The notes beneath the pieces were generated by a model, which did no database searches, had not been told where the DNA came from, and saw only the letters and a program-made list of their open reading frames with translations. A DNA stretch of 64,000 nt from Lachnospiraceae bacterium (GTDB lineage Bacteria; Bacillota; Clostridia; Lachnospirales; Lachnospiraceae). Position numbers and translations under genes: made by a program. The stretch lies in NCBI GenBank assembly GCA_017503735.1, contig JAFVSN010000024.1, positions 1 to 64,000 of the forward strand, given 5' to 3'. Positions 44,675 through 54,012 of the stretch are shown here, piece by piece (positions within the stretch are counted from its first letter, which is position 1; each line of letters opens with the position of its first letter).

Positions 44675-45940
44675 ATGAGATTTGTTGTTTACAACCATAC
44701 CCTTATAACTCTTGACGGTACCCGAATCAACAGAAAGTTCATTGCACTGAAACTGGATGACGGTACGCTCCGATTCACAAATCTACATAAGTACATCTTT
44801 CCCAAAAAACGTAATGTAAGACCCATGAGCGCAGACAGTAATAACCGCGTGTACTTCATCGTGCAGCTGTTAAACTACGCATTCTTTACCTGTGGCATAC
44901 ATGCCCTGTCCGAGCTTACAGTTGAAATGGTATCCGACTTTCTGAACGATTACGGAAACTGCGAACTTCCGGATGACGACGATGACACCTCTCGTTCCAA
45001 GCAGACGGTAGAAAAGTGTATCTGTTCCATCATGGACTTTCTGGAAAATCTTCTGGCTGCATTTAAAGGTCGTATGTCTTTTAAAAGAGAGGCGCTGTAT
45101 CAGGAAATACAGGTCCGAAACAAACGCGGACAAGTTATAAAGAAGATTGTCCCGGTATTCCCTGTACTGTATAAGGATAACGGAGCTGTAAGACGTGTCT
45201 ACCGGGATATGCCAAACGAAGCTTTTAAGGTTATCTTCGGACATATCTTCGAAAACCACAAAGAGATTCTTATGCTGGTTGCACTCTCCGCATTTGCCGG
45301 TCTCAGACCTTCCGAAGCCTGTAATGTCCGTAGAGAAGATAGTCGTCTTGGTCCAGGGCTGCTGTTTGAAATCGTTGCCGGAGAAACAACCGGCATAAAG
45401 ATTGACCTTAATCACGAATATGTTCTCCGGAGCGACCTCAAACCGGTCGGATGCATCAAAAAGGAACGCATGCAAAAGGTTCCGGATATTTTTCTGGATG
45501 CCTTTGTGGTATGCTACAACGAATACATGAAGTACATAGAGGGCCGCTGGTATGAGGCTGATTACGGGCCATTATCCATTAACCGACAATGTAAGGCCTA
45601 TACGTATCCGAGCTACCGGCAACAGTTCCAAAAGATAATCAAAAACGAGATTGTTCCTCTTCTTCTTGGGAGTAATGATCCGGAACTCGTTATATATGGA
45701 CATACCCTAATGGAGCATAACATCTCGCCGCACATTTTTAGGCACTGGTATACGGTACAACTGGTGTTGTCCGGTATAAACGACCCAGGTACCTTAATGA
45801 AGCTCCGCGGTGACACTTCTCCGGAAAGCTCCCTGGTTTACTTGCAAGATAAGGGTGACCTTGAACGGGAATACAGAAAAGTAAGCAACGAAGCATTCAA
45901 TTACCTTAAATGGGCAGCAAGGAGGTTGTCAGATGACTGA
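44675..45940 (+). CDS. Tyrosine recombinase (TnpA/RitA-like)
   Basis: First enzyme of the recombination module, 421 residues. The catalytic set of tyrosine recombinases is visible: R211 in FAGLRPSEAC, H353-x2-R356-H357 in SPHIFRHWYT, and the nucleophile Y389 in SSLVYLQDK, with an N-terminal SAM-like core-binding domain before residue 180. The ATG at 44675 has GAAAGGA at good spacing; the 64 codons of open frame before it are hydrophobic and unlike this family. It overlaps the next gene by eight bases. Probably carries out strand exchange between the 22-bp repeats at the element ends. Confidence 0.88.
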   Translation: MRFVVYNHTLITLDGTRINRKFIALKLDDGTLRFTNLHKYIFPKKRNVRPMSADSNNRVYFIVQLLNYAFFTCGIHALSELTVEMVSDFLNDYGNCELPDDDDDTSRSKQTVEKCICSIMDFLENLLAAFKGRMSFKREALYQEIQVRNKRGQVIKKIVPVFPVLYKDNGAVRRVYRDMPNEAFKVIFGHIFENHKEILMLVALSAFAGLRPSEACNVRREDSRLGPGLLFEIVAGETTGIKIDLNHEYVLRSDLKPVGCIKKERMQKVPDIFLDAFVVCYNEYMKYIEGRWYEADYGPLSINRQCKAYTYPSYRQQFQKIIKNEIVPLLLGSNDPELVIYGHTLMEHNISPHIFRHWYTVQLVLSGINDPGTLMKLRGDTSPESSLVYLQDKGDLEREYRKVSNEAFNYLKWAARRLSDD

Positions 45941-47777
45941 TTTACGGACCTTTATCACACATATGACCGAGAACCTGCCTCCGTGTAAAAAAAACGAATT
46001 TAAGGCAATTTCAGCTTTCCTAATTAACAATAATTGGGTCGGATGCACGCCGACTATCGAAAACGGCATTCCGATGTTATCTCCGGAACAGATTCAGATT
46101 CTATCTGAACCAATACGCCGGTTCCTAACCGAAGAAAATACCGATGCGGAGCTCCTTAAAAGGCTGGCCGAAAAGTTTCCGGAAACAGCCAAGCTCCTCT
46201 TCCGGTTCTACCGGGAACTGAGAACAGATGAAGACAGCCGGGTCTACCTTACCGATTTTTTACTTTTCCGGCTTACCAAAGACCTGTTTATGTACAACGA
46301 CACTGATATACAGGAACTTCTTAAGATTGCCACAGATGATATGTTGAAGCAGCACGGAGACACATTAGTCTTCTTCCTTGCCTGGATGCGGACCAAGATT
46401 AAAACGAAGTATTACAAGGATTACATCATGGAGAAGCGTTATACCATGGACGTACAAAACGAAGCCTATGATTTTGACGAGTACCTTGAGCTGGTATACA
46501 AACTCTTTAACTCCGATTATATCGAAAAGAACGACATGTATCTGCGTGCTGCAGAGTCTAAGAACTACACAGATACCTGGCTTTATTTGTCCATGCATTT
46601 TGTCTGTTCCCTGCGTTATACAGACCTGGAGCGGATTTACCGGCCGATATTACCATTTTCTCCGGAAGAATGCATTGAGCGTATTAAGGAGGACACTTTT
46701 TCAGAGAATGACGCGCGCCTTGTATTGCTCTCTGTTATTCAGAGAATGTGCACCTTGCCTTTGACTCCGCACAAAAATGAGGACAAACACAATATTAACT
46801 CCGTGAAGCTTTGTATTCCTTCGTCCTGCGAAATGCATTTCGGAAAATTGTTTGCCCTTGCGGAGGCACACCGACAGATGCAAGGCGATTATGACAGACC
46901 GCTTATCAAAAAGATTTCTACCTATGACCAGATTAAGCGGTACATGGGTGGTGATATCGGTGACCTGTTCCTTGAGAACGACTTCCTTTCAAGGTCCGCC
47001 ACAAAGTCATACCTGCAGAACATCTTCATGGTCGGAAACGAAATGTCGGAGGGCGAAGACGGGTTACAGGCAAAGGGCTATCTTCTTGCATCCTTTGCCC
47101 GGAGCCACAAGGGTTCTTACGGTAACTTTGCTTCTACGACCTTCGAATACTTGAAGGATGCGAAGTTAAACGGACTCACTCCGGAATTTGTTGCCTTTGA
47201 GCTTTTTGAGCGGGGTGTCCTGTCGTTTATTTCATCCGAGTTACTAAACATGGTTACCGGTCAACAATATGCAAAGCTGACCGTTAAAAACCAGACAGAA
47301 CTGGTAAAAGAGCTTGGTCTAAGTCCTATGGAAATCGAAACAGTTGTGTCTACCGTAGATGCTGCCAGAAAACAGTCCTACGAACTTGTCCGGGCCATTT
47401 CCGGAACCCCACAGGATTCGCTTGAAATCCTCCACCGGATTGGTTCCGGTCAGGCGTTTTCCAAGCAGCCGGAGTGCATGTGCCTGCTCACTGCACTCGG
47501 CAAAGAATGCCCGTACGCTGAAAAGAGACAATGTGTCGGGTGCGAACATGAAATTGGCACCAAGTCTACCATGTTCCTTCTAATCAGCGAATACAACCGG
47601 ATGATGAATCTATACCAGGATACAGACAGCAAACTCGAGAAGAAGAAATACAAGAAGCTTATTACAGAAGTTATTGTCCCACACATGGACGAAATGCTTA
47701 CCTGCATTAGGGAAACTTACGGTGAAGAGGTATTTCATCAATACGAACAGTTAATAAAGGAGAATACAAGCCTATGA
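45933..47777 (+). CDS. Recombinase-module protein 2 (RitB/TnpB-like, degenerate)
   Basis: A 614-residue protein between two tyrosine recombinases, with overlaps on both sides (8 and 4 bases). A box-I-like Arg (R228 in VCSLRYTDLERI) is present, but I cannot find the HxxR box or a tyrosine in the right place; ARSHKGSYGNF near 395 is the best candidate. Near the C-terminus ECPYAEKRQCVGCE (about 520-535) gives four Cys suited to zinc. It is likely an accessory or architectural member of the recombination complex, derived from an integrase. AAGGAGG precedes the ATG. Confidence 0.7.
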   Translation: MTDLRTFITHMTENLPPCKKNEFKAISAFLINNNWVGCTPTIENGIPMLSPEQIQILSEPIRRFLTEENTDAELLKRLAEKFPETAKLLFRFYRELRTDEDSRVYLTDFLLFRLTKDLFMYNDTDIQELLKIATDDMLKQHGDTLVFFLAWMRTKIKTKYYKDYIMEKRYTMDVQNEAYDFDEYLELVYKLFNSDYIEKNDMYLRAAESKNYTDTWLYLSMHFVCSLRYTDLERIYRPILPFSPEECIERIKEDTFSENDARLVLLSVIQRMCTLPLTPHKNEDKHNINSVKLCIPSSCEMHFGKLFALAEAHRQMQGDYDRPLIKKISTYDQIKRYMGGDIGDLFLENDFLSRSATKSYLQNIFMVGNEMSEGEDGLQAKGYLLASFARSHKGSYGNFASTTFEYLKDAKLNGLTPEFVAFELFERGVLSFISSELLNMVTGQQYAKLTVKNQTELVKELGLSPMEIETVVSTVDAARKQSYELVRAISGTPQDSLEILHRIGSGQAFSKQPECMCLLTALGKECPYAEKRQCVGCEHEIGTKSTMFLLISEYNRMMNLYQDTDSKLEKKKYKKLITEVIVPHMDEMLTCIRETYGEEVFHQYEQLIKENTSL

Positions 47778-49423
47778 ATGTAACCACCGCCGAAAAACTG
47801 GTTTCTTCGAAAACCACATATATATTCCTTGACAAAGACTCCGTAGAAGATGCAAAAACCAAGTTTCTGGAGTTCCAAAAATTAAATATCATCAAGCCGG
47901 AGTCCACCTTTGATGGCTCCGTCTGGCAAACCACGGACCAGTATTCCAACATCGGTCTCCATTTCGAGTTTGATGAAAAGTCTTACAAGAAACACTACGA
48001 AGCCTTGTTTGAGATGAGTTTCCGTGATTTTCTTGCCATGGTAAAGACCTATCTTATTTCCCTTCTCGGAAAGAATGTTTTGGTAACTCTCGCTGGTGTG
48101 TTACTCGACATCCGGCATATCATTAACACTGCACCGCGCATCGTAACATCCGGCGATTTTACATTTGATATGCCTTGGCTTTGTATGGATTTCTTCACGT
48201 CCTTTTCCTTAAATATGGATGACAGATTCGACGACCTTATGGATGCGCTTGAAGGCTGTATGGAGAAGAAAATCATGCGCCGTCACCAGAACCAGCGTGA
48301 TCTTGCTACTTTTGATACATATTTCCTTTTTGATGAGCTTATAAAGCGGTACTGGCAGGAGGACATTCCGGAGGAAGATCGGTTATTCTACTACCCTCTT
48401 TATCTCTGGTGGCAGATAACAGCCGTCATGCCGTTACGGCCGCGTGAGTTTATCCTGACCGAACGAAACTGCTTATCCTGCAAGGATGGGGAGTATCACC
48501 TGCGGCTCCGGCGTACACACTTAAAAGGTGGACAGTCTGCCATTGCATATACGCTCGACGGCGACTACGACATTTTCACCTGCCGGATTCCGGAAAAACT
48601 CGCAAACGAGATACAGACATATATTAACCTTACCGAAAAATATGCGGCTACCGACCTTGACACCCTCTTTGTCACGGATGTCCATTACAAGAAGTGGGGC
48701 ATGCGCAAGAACCGGAATAGTCGGTATCTTAGCTACACAAACATGAATACCATCCTCCGTTATTTCTATGAGGAAATCATTCGGGATAGGTACGGGTACA
48801 GCATTGTTTACGAACATGACAGCAGCCATCTTGACGACGGTGAAATCTGCTACATACATCTCGGGGACACGCGGCATATTGCTCTGATTAACATCATGCA
48901 GGAAGGCGGCACCCCGGTAACCGCTATGTTACTTGCCGGGCACACCAATACGGAAATGGCATCACATTATTACTCCAACATTACCCAGATGATAGAGTGT
49001 AAGACATACCGGCAGCACCGGCGGTTAATCAGCGGCGACAGCAAGTTTTCCATAAGCAACGTATCCTACGTCCCTTCCACCAAAGCATTTACCACACTTA
49101 GCGACAACGGCAAGTGTTATTCCGAAGCTTACAGAAATGGTGAAATCACTGATTGTCTCTGTTCCGTAGGCGAAAATGGAGAAATCGGGTACTGTCCGAA
49201 GTGCATTCACTACCGGCGTGACGGCATCTCCTACTTTGGATCCGACGACATTTACAAGCGTAACATTGAGGCGGATTGCAAGATGCTTACCGAAGCTATC
49301 GAGCTTGTGAGAAAAGAAAAAGGCAGTCCGGAAGAGATTGGCGAAGTATTGCGCCGACTTTATTCCAGCTCCAAATCATATCAGGCGTATTTACTTAACA
49401 AACTTAACGAAAAGGAGGAGTAA
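47774..49423 (+). CDS. Tyrosine recombinase (RitC/TnpB-like)
   Basis: A 549-residue integrase. The box I Arg is R222 (PLRPREFILTE), then TRH with R367 and H368, H390 in LLAGHTNTEMASHYY, and the nucleophile Y399 or Y400. The usual first His of HxxR is replaced (G364), a tolerated variation in some families. A C-terminal zinc-like cluster (CLCSVGENGEIGYCPKC, about 475-491) resembles that of protein 2. It overlaps the previous gene by four bases and AAAGGAG precedes the ATG. It is probably the second active recombinase of the trio. Confidence 0.84.
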   Translation: MNVTTAEKLVSSKTTYIFLDKDSVEDAKTKFLEFQKLNIIKPESTFDGSVWQTTDQYSNIGLHFEFDEKSYKKHYEALFEMSFRDFLAMVKTYLISLLGKNVLVTLAGVLLDIRHIINTAPRIVTSGDFTFDMPWLCMDFFTSFSLNMDDRFDDLMDALEGCMEKKIMRRHQNQRDLATFDTYFLFDELIKRYWQEDIPEEDRLFYYPLYLWWQITAVMPLRPREFILTERNCLSCKDGEYHLRLRRTHLKGGQSAIAYTLDGDYDIFTCRIPEKLANEIQTYINLTEKYAATDLDTLFVTDVHYKKWGMRKNRNSRYLSYTNMNTILRYFYEEIIRDRYGYSIVYEHDSSHLDDGEICYIHLGDTRHIALINIMQEGGTPVTAMLLAGHTNTEMASHYYSNITQMIECKTYRQHRRLISGDSKFSISNVSYVPSTKAFTTLSDNGKCYSEAYRNGEITDCLCSVGENGEIGYCPKCIHYRRDGISYFGSDDIYKRNIEADCKMLTEAIELVRKEKGSPEEIGEVLRRLYSSSKSYQAYLLNKLNEKEE

Positions 49424-49427
49424 CACT

Positions 49428-50186
49428 ATGGCGAGACCAAAACTTATCGAGGACGCCAAGCTTTTAGAGCTTATTTACCAGTTTTTTATTCACGAGTGCA
49501 ACGGACGGCCGTCTAAGCTTAAAAAGCCCGCCATTGCCCAATATGTGTCCTCTCACGGCTATCCGGGATATGCTGTGGAATCACTCCGGCGGAATCAGAT
49601 TGCCTGCGACTACATAGAATCCCTTACTGTTCAACAGGAAGAAGAAACACTCATCACCCTTTCTTCGTACAAAACCCTTGATGTGGATGCTTTTCTGACT
49701 ACACACAGGGACAAGAAAGTCCTTAAAACCGCCCTGATACAGCTTGACTGTTACTACAAGTCCATTGCCGATAGCAGTGTTGAGGCTATAAAGAAGTACT
49801 CCCATCAGGAAGACAAAATCAAAAGTCTGCGGGAACAACTCGCGGACTCCAAAGCCAGTATAGAAGAACTTACCAGTACGGTTAAAGAGCTCCGGCAGCA
49901 GCTTCGACAGCTCAGGGCTGAAGCTGATTTATGGAAAAGTGTTGTTGAGGATTATGTGTATCCGGATATCTGCAATGAACTGTTGGCAGCCGACAAAGAG
50001 CTTAAGAACATCGACACAATTATCGCTAGTGCCAAGCTGGAGAAAAAAGTGATTACCTTCCAGTCCCGGATTGAACGAAAGCCACAGAACATAGCTGATA
50101 TTCCGGCAAAGACGGAACCGCCTGTGAATACCGGAAGTTCAATTACCGGTAGCTTATTAAGCAGGTTTGAGGAGGACGATGTATGA
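49428..50186 (+). CDS. Coiled-coil DNA-binding-like protein (TnpC/DUF6262-like)
   Basis: A 252-residue protein in the position of Tn554 tnpC. The first 70 residues (MARPKLIEDAKLLELIYQFF, KLKKPAIAQYVSSHGYPGYA) look like a helix-turn-helix; a long coiled coil follows (about 110-175, SLREQLADSKASIEELTSTV, KELRQQLRQLRAEADLW) and a low-complexity tail. The ATG at 49428 with AAGGAGG is favoured over an earlier start inside the previous gene. In Tn554 TnpC influences orientation and frequency of transposition. It overlaps the zinc-finger gene by four bases. Confidence 0.75.
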   Translation: MARPKLIEDAKLLELIYQFFIHECNGRPSKLKKPAIAQYVSSHGYPGYAVESLRRNQIACDYIESLTVQQEEETLITLSSYKTLDVDAFLTTHRDKKVLKTALIQLDCYYKSIADSSVEAIKKYSHQEDKIKSLREQLADSKASIEELTSTVKELRQQLRQLRAEADLWKSVVEDYVYPDICNELLAADKELKNIDTIIASAKLEKKVITFQSRIERKPQNIADIPAKTEPPVNTGSSITGSLLSRFEEDDV

Positions 50187-52624
50187 GTAAGAACTCTTTA
50201 AAGATTGCAGACGTACCATTCCTTATGGCACAGTGGTCTTCAAAGAATACCGAGGATCCGGCCAAAATTGCAGCCACCTCATCAAAGGTATGCTTTTGGG
50301 AGTGCCATATATGCGGATATGACTGGAGCGTATCTGCCAAAGCGCGCTTTGCATCCGGCGGCAAGTGCCCGTGTCATGAAACCAACAAGGTCATTGTACC
50401 TGGGATTAATGATGTTCTTACCTTAATGCCGGAACTTAAGGCATATTACGACACTGAGAAGAATGAGGCCGAGGGCATCGACATTTCCCATGAAGGTTTT
50501 GACTCCAGTGTAGTGGTCAACTGGAAATGCCCGGAGTGCGGACGTTGCTGGAAGTCCACCATTAGGTCCAGAACCAGCAAGAAGGATGGCATACGTGTTA
50601 TTATTCCCTGTCCTCATTACAACACCGTAAAACGCAAATCCGAGGATATTCCAACGGTTGCACAGGTGCCTGCGATGATGCGACTTTGGGATATTTCCAG
50701 GAATCCGGATGCAGCCACCGTCAAGTCAAACTCTCCGGAGTATGCATTCTGGTTGTGTCCGGAGTGTGGTTATGACTGGCGTACAACTGTTGTTTCATTG
50801 GCAAGAGGTGGCTGTAAGTGTCCGTGTTGCGAGTCAAATACGGCCATAAAATCTGGCATTAACGACCTGTTTACCTTGATTCCGGAAGCCAAAAGATTCT
50901 ATGATTTCGAGAAAAATGCCGGTGTCGACATTTACAGCATAGGCATCAGGAATGGCGAACCGCTATGGTGGACTTGTCCGGATTGCGGTAACAGTTGGAA
51001 ATCCCCCATTGCTGCTCGTGTGGAAGGTAAGAAAGGCAGTTACAGGTTCCGAGGTTGTCAGCAATGTTACTTTACAAATAAAGACCGCATCACTCCAGCT
51101 TCCTCAAATAAGATTGTTGTTAAGTATTGGGATTACGAAAGAAATAAAGGAATCGACATTAACCTGACATCCTTATACAGTGAAGAAACCGTCCATTGGC
51201 GTTGCAAGGACTGCGACCTTGAGTGGGACGGCACAATAAAAGGCATGATTACTTCAAAGGGGTGTCCTTACTGCAATAATCCGGAAGGTTACTTTGACCA
51301 CTATCCTTATCTTATGGAGTCCTTATATAAGATTTTTGTACCGGCGGAAAATCCGCATATTGACCTGCCGAAAACCAAGCTTTTTTCAAAAACGGAGGTT
51401 TTCTTTCACTGCCATAATTGTGGGCATGAATGGAGTGGTCCGTTGGGTAACCGTATTAGCAAAGATAACGGAACATACCGCGTTCTTGGGTGCCCAAAGT
51501 GCGACAACAACAGCCTACGCCGCATTACGTACGCCGAACAATATCCGGACCTTGCTGCCATGTACAACGCAAGAGTCAGTGGACGACCTCTCTCCTCGAT
51601 TACAAGCTACGAGTGCAATACTATAAAACTCGCATGGGACTGTCCAATCTGCAACGAAACTTTTGTATCAAGGGTACGGTCAATGATTACTGCGCGCGAT
51701 ACTTCTAGCAAAGGATGTCCTTACTGTTCCCATACGCTATTACGCAAGGGTGAGAGTTTTGGAGACCTGCATCCGGAATTACTCAGGGAATACTCTACCG
51801 AGAACGTTCAGGATCCTTTTAAGGTGTTTCCTTGCTGCGAAGATGATGTCATTTGGCAATGCCTTAATAATCCGGAACATATATGGCATGCCTCTTTTTC
51901 CGTACGACACAGTGGCTACGGAAACTGCCCAATCTGTAACAGAACTCAACGTATTAAAGGCGTCAATACCTTTGCAGATGTGTATCCGGAATATCTGGAT
52001 ATGTACTCCGACAACAATGAGCGCAAGCCGGATGACATCTTTTACAACTCTGTACTTTGGTTTTGGTGGAACTGTCGTACCTGCCATGGAGAGTTCGGAG
52101 CCTACATAAAGGATGTGGTTTCCGGAGAAGAATGTTGTCCTTATTGTAAAGGAATCAGGGCACTTCCGGGCGTCAACTCCCTACAAGCGCTGTATCCGGA
52201 TATTGCTGCCCGGTACTCCTTGAAAAATCCTCATACGGCGGACGAGGTATTACCTACGTCTACATCATATCATCTATGGGATTGTCCAGATTGTGGCGGT
52301 GAATACAATGCATTAATGGCAGATGTAGTATCCGGAGAGCATACATGTCCTTATTGCAATGACCGAATGGTATTGCCGGGCTTCAATGATTTTGCTACCA
52401 GGCATCCGGATCTCATGGGAGAATACGATTACATTACCAACTACATATTCACCGACAGCGATAAGATAAGTGAGCGCAGCTTTGAACCCCTTTGGTGGAT
52501 ATGTTCCAGGAATCCGGAACACCGGTATCTTATATCACCTCGAAAACGACTCTGGTTCCAAATGCGGCACAGGGAGCCGTGTCCGTATTGTAAAGGACGT
52601 CGTTACAAAAAACTTCATTTTTAG
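50183..52624 (+). CDS. 813-residue protein with eleven treble-clef zinc-finger modules
   Basis: The protein is built entirely from modules of about 65-75 residues of the DUF4379/treble-clef (PF14311-type) family: a W-x-C-x2-C-x4-W half and a C-P-x-C half. I count eleven, starting with ECHICGYDWS, KCPECGRCWK, LCPECGYDWR, TCPDCGNSWK, RCKDCDLEWD, HCHNCGHEWS, DCPICNETFV, then a variant QCLNNPEHIWH, NCRTCHGEFG, DCPDCGGEYN and a last variant ICSRNPEHRYL. Between the halves lies a repeated motif of the type P-x-L-x2-Y (for example MPELKAYYD, HPELLREYS, YPDIAARYS). No nuclease domain is attached, although in other genomes such fingers are joined to Vsr-like nucleases. Its start overlaps the tnpC-like stop, so it belongs to the recombination operon; DNA target recognition or a scaffold role is inferred. 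Confidence 0.85.
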   Translation: MSKNSLKIADVPFLMAQWSSKNTEDPAKIAATSSKVCFWECHICGYDWSVSAKARFASGGKCPCHETNKVIVPGINDVLTLMPELKAYYDTEKNEAEGIDISHEGFDSSVVVNWKCPECGRCWKSTIRSRTSKKDGIRVIIPCPHYNTVKRKSEDIPTVAQVPAMMRLWDISRNPDAATVKSNSPEYAFWLCPECGYDWRTTVVSLARGGCKCPCCESNTAIKSGINDLFTLIPEAKRFYDFEKNAGVDIYSIGIRNGEPLWWTCPDCGNSWKSPIAARVEGKKGSYRFRGCQQCYFTNKDRITPASSNKIVVKYWDYERNKGIDINLTSLYSEETVHWRCKDCDLEWDGTIKGMITSKGCPYCNNPEGYFDHYPYLMESLYKIFVPAENPHIDLPKTKLFSKTEVFFHCHNCGHEWSGPLGNRISKDNGTYRVLGCPKCDNNSLRRITYAEQYPDLAAMYNARVSGRPLSSITSYECNTIKLAWDCPICNETFVSRVRSMITARDTSSKGCPYCSHTLLRKGESFGDLHPELLREYSTENVQDPFKVFPCCEDDVIWQCLNNPEHIWHASFSVRHSGYGNCPICNRTQRIKGVNTFADVYPEYLDMYSDNNERKPDDIFYNSVLWFWWNCRTCHGEFGAYIKDVVSGEECCPYCKGIRALPGVNSLQALYPDIAARYSLKNPHTADEVLPTSTSYHLWDCPDCGGEYNALMADVVSGEHTCPYCNDRMVLPGFNDFATRHPDLMGEYDYITNYIFTDSDKISERSFEPLWWICSRNPEHRYLISPRKRLWFQMRHREPCPYCKGRRYKKLHF

Positions 52625-52628
52625 ACAC

Positions 52629-52658
52629 AAAAAAGAGGACCGGGTTGGTCCTCTTTTA
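52629..52658 (+). terminator. Terminator of the recombination operon
   Basis: AAAAGAGGACC-GGGTT-GGTCCTCTTTT perfect stem ending in a T run. Confidence 0.88.
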
Positions 52659-52723
52659 GTTTGCAAATACATAATCAGCATGCAAATTCAGGATACTTGT
52701 AACTGTCTCTACACTTTACCCCA

Positions 52724-52745
52724 CTAAAGGGTTTTGTACGTTTTT
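52724..52745. repeat. Right attachment-like site
   Basis: A 22-bp direct repeat of 31021-31042 with one mismatch (A for G at its fifth base), sharing GGGTTTTGTACGTTTTT. It lies 48 bases from the HU stop and 66 bases after the recombination-operon terminator. Confidence 0.68.
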
Positions 52746-52792
52746 GCTCAAAACTCGCAAAAATTTTTTTTCAGTTACAGCAAAAACAAAAC

Positions 52793-53068
52793 TTATGCGT
52801 TTACGGTATCCTTTAATGCCTTACCAGCCTTGAACTTCGGAGCCTTGGATGCCGGAATGGTAATGGTCTGCTTGGTCTGCGGATTTCTACCGGTTCTTGC
52901 CGGTCTAGCGGATACTTCGAAGGTACCGAATCCAACTAACTGAACCTTTTCACCCTTCTTTAACTCATCAGTTACTACGCTAACGAAAGCTGCTAATGCC
53001 TTCTCGGAATCCTTCTTGGATAATCCTGCGTTTTCTGCGATTGCTGCTACTAACTCTGTCTTGTTCAT
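52793..53068 (-). CDS. hup: DNA-binding protein HU
   Basis: Nucleoid-associated histone-like protein. The 91-residue protein is full length: [20 protein letters not shown], then [40 protein letters not shown] and [19 protein letters not shown] precedes the ATG. In other Clostridia it is directly upstream of rqcP; here the integrated element starts just past its stop. Confidence 0.96.
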   Translation of the reverse strand: MNKTELVAAIAENAGLSKKDSEKALAAFVSVVTDELKKGEKVQLVGFGTFEVSARPARTGRNPQTKQTITIPASKAPKFKAGKALKDTVNA

Positions 53069-53196
53069 GTAAAATTCCCTCCTCGAAAAGTATTAGATAC
53101 TTTATTTATACCCCCAAACGCTTGATTTGTCAAGTATTCTGCACTATTTCCTAGAAATAATCGCAAAAAAATCCACTAAAATTATCCAAAAAGTCC

Positions 53197-53246
53197 TTAT
53201 GGCATAGGCCCTTGTTCATCACAATGATAAAAAGGTCCTATGCCAC
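53197..53246 (-). terminator. Probable spoVT terminator
   Basis: GGCATAGG / CCTATGCC arms enclose a 28-base loop with a small inner ATCA-TTG-TGAT hairpin; a T-rich stretch (GACTTTTTGG) follows on the minus strand. Confidence 0.45.
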
Positions 53247-53259
53247 AAGAAAAAGCACC

Positions 53260-53805
53260 TTACTGCTCCATCTGACGTCCCAAAAACGCAGCAGCAGTTC
53301 CGGCTATTTTTAACTCCATAGTTCCGAAACGTTCCTTCTTGTCCTTCGAAAGGATCATGACCGCTCCGATTACATCTCCTTCGCTGATAATCGGCGCAAT
53401 CACCTGCTGCTCATATTCATCTGCCTCCGAGCTCACCGGGATATAACCCTTCTCTCCCTTCGCAGCCACCACACTTTCTCTGTCGGTCATCAAGGTTTCC
53501 AGTTCTCTGCTGACAGACTTTGTGAGCAGCTCCTTCTTATTCGTTCCGGCCATAGCAATAAACTGGTCCCTATCCGCAATCACCGCAATATGTCCGGTGG
53601 TCTGGGCCATGGACTCCGCAAACTGCTTCGCAAACAAACTGAGCTCTCCAATCGGAGAATACTTCTTTAAAATGATTTCTCCCTCTCTGTCGGTAAAAAT
53701 TTCCAGCGGATCTCCCTCACGGATGCGGAGGGTTCTTCTGATTTCCTTCGGTACTACCACACGGCCCAAGTCATCTATTCTTCTTACGATACCTGTTGCT
53801 TTCAT
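53260..53805 (-). CDS. spoVT: Stage V sporulation protein T
   Basis: Forespore transcription factor that tunes sigma-G-dependent genes. The 181-residue protein has an AbrB/SpoVT swapped-hairpin DNA-binding domain (MKATGIVRRIDDLGRVVVPK and REGDPLEIFTD, about 1-50) and a C-terminal GAF domain (about 60-175). AAAGGAGT precedes the ATG. A sigma-G-like promoter lies at 53847-53876. Confidence 0.95.
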   Translation of the reverse strand: MKATGIVRRIDDLGRVVVPKEIRRTLRIREGDPLEIFTDREGEIILKKYSPIGELSLFAKQFAESMAQTTGHIAVIADRDQFIAMAGTNKKELLTKSVSRELETLMTDRESVVAAKGEKGYIPVSSEADEYEQQVIAPIISEGDVIGAVMILSKDKKERFGTMELKIAGTAAAFLGRQMEQ

Positions 53806-53846
53806 ACTGACTCCTTTCGGTTATTTCCATAACTTTGTTGTGGAGT

Positions 53847-53876
53847 TAGTATGCGGAAAATACGGGAGATTATGCG
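53847..53876 (-). promoter_or_regulatory. Sigma-G-like promoter of spoVT
   Basis: Minus strand CGCATA, 17 bases, CATACTA. The -10 is a perfect match and the -35 matches GHATR. SpoVT of Bacillus is also made under sigma-G. Confidence 0.65.
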
Positions 53877-53942
53877 TGAAGAAGTTCACACCTTGTTTAC
53901 TTTCAAAATTATAAAAAAACGAAAAATATTGTCATGTAACAC

Positions 53943-53972
53943 AAAAAGAAGATATAGGACTACCCTACATCT
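53943..53972 (-). terminator. Terminator of the adhE-hydrogenase operon
   Basis: AGATGTAGG-GTAGT-CCTATATCT stem with one G-U pair, followed on the minus strand by TCTTTTTG. Confidence 0.7.
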
Positions 53973-54012
53973 CCTTTCCGCTGTCCTACCTAAGAAACCG
54001 ATAAGACGACAC

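Larger units (their letters stand above)
31007..52745. mobile_element. Integrated element (about 21.7 kb) with Tn554/RIT-like recombination module
   Basis: The element lies between rqcP and HU, genes that are normally adjacent in the spoVT-HU-rqcP-yabP cluster. Both ends carry the sequence CTAA(G/A)GGG followed by TTTTGTACGTTTTT (31021-31042 and 52724-52745; 21 of 22 identical, same orientation). Inside are three overlapping recombinase-type genes, a coiled-coil protein and an 11-finger zinc protein at the right end, two XRE regulators, a ClpX-like ATPase, and AT-rich cargo of unknown function. No conjugation, replication or phage structural genes are seen, so it is a transposon-like or mobilisable island rather than an ICE or prophage. 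The exact ends are inferred from the repeats. Confidence 0.72.
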
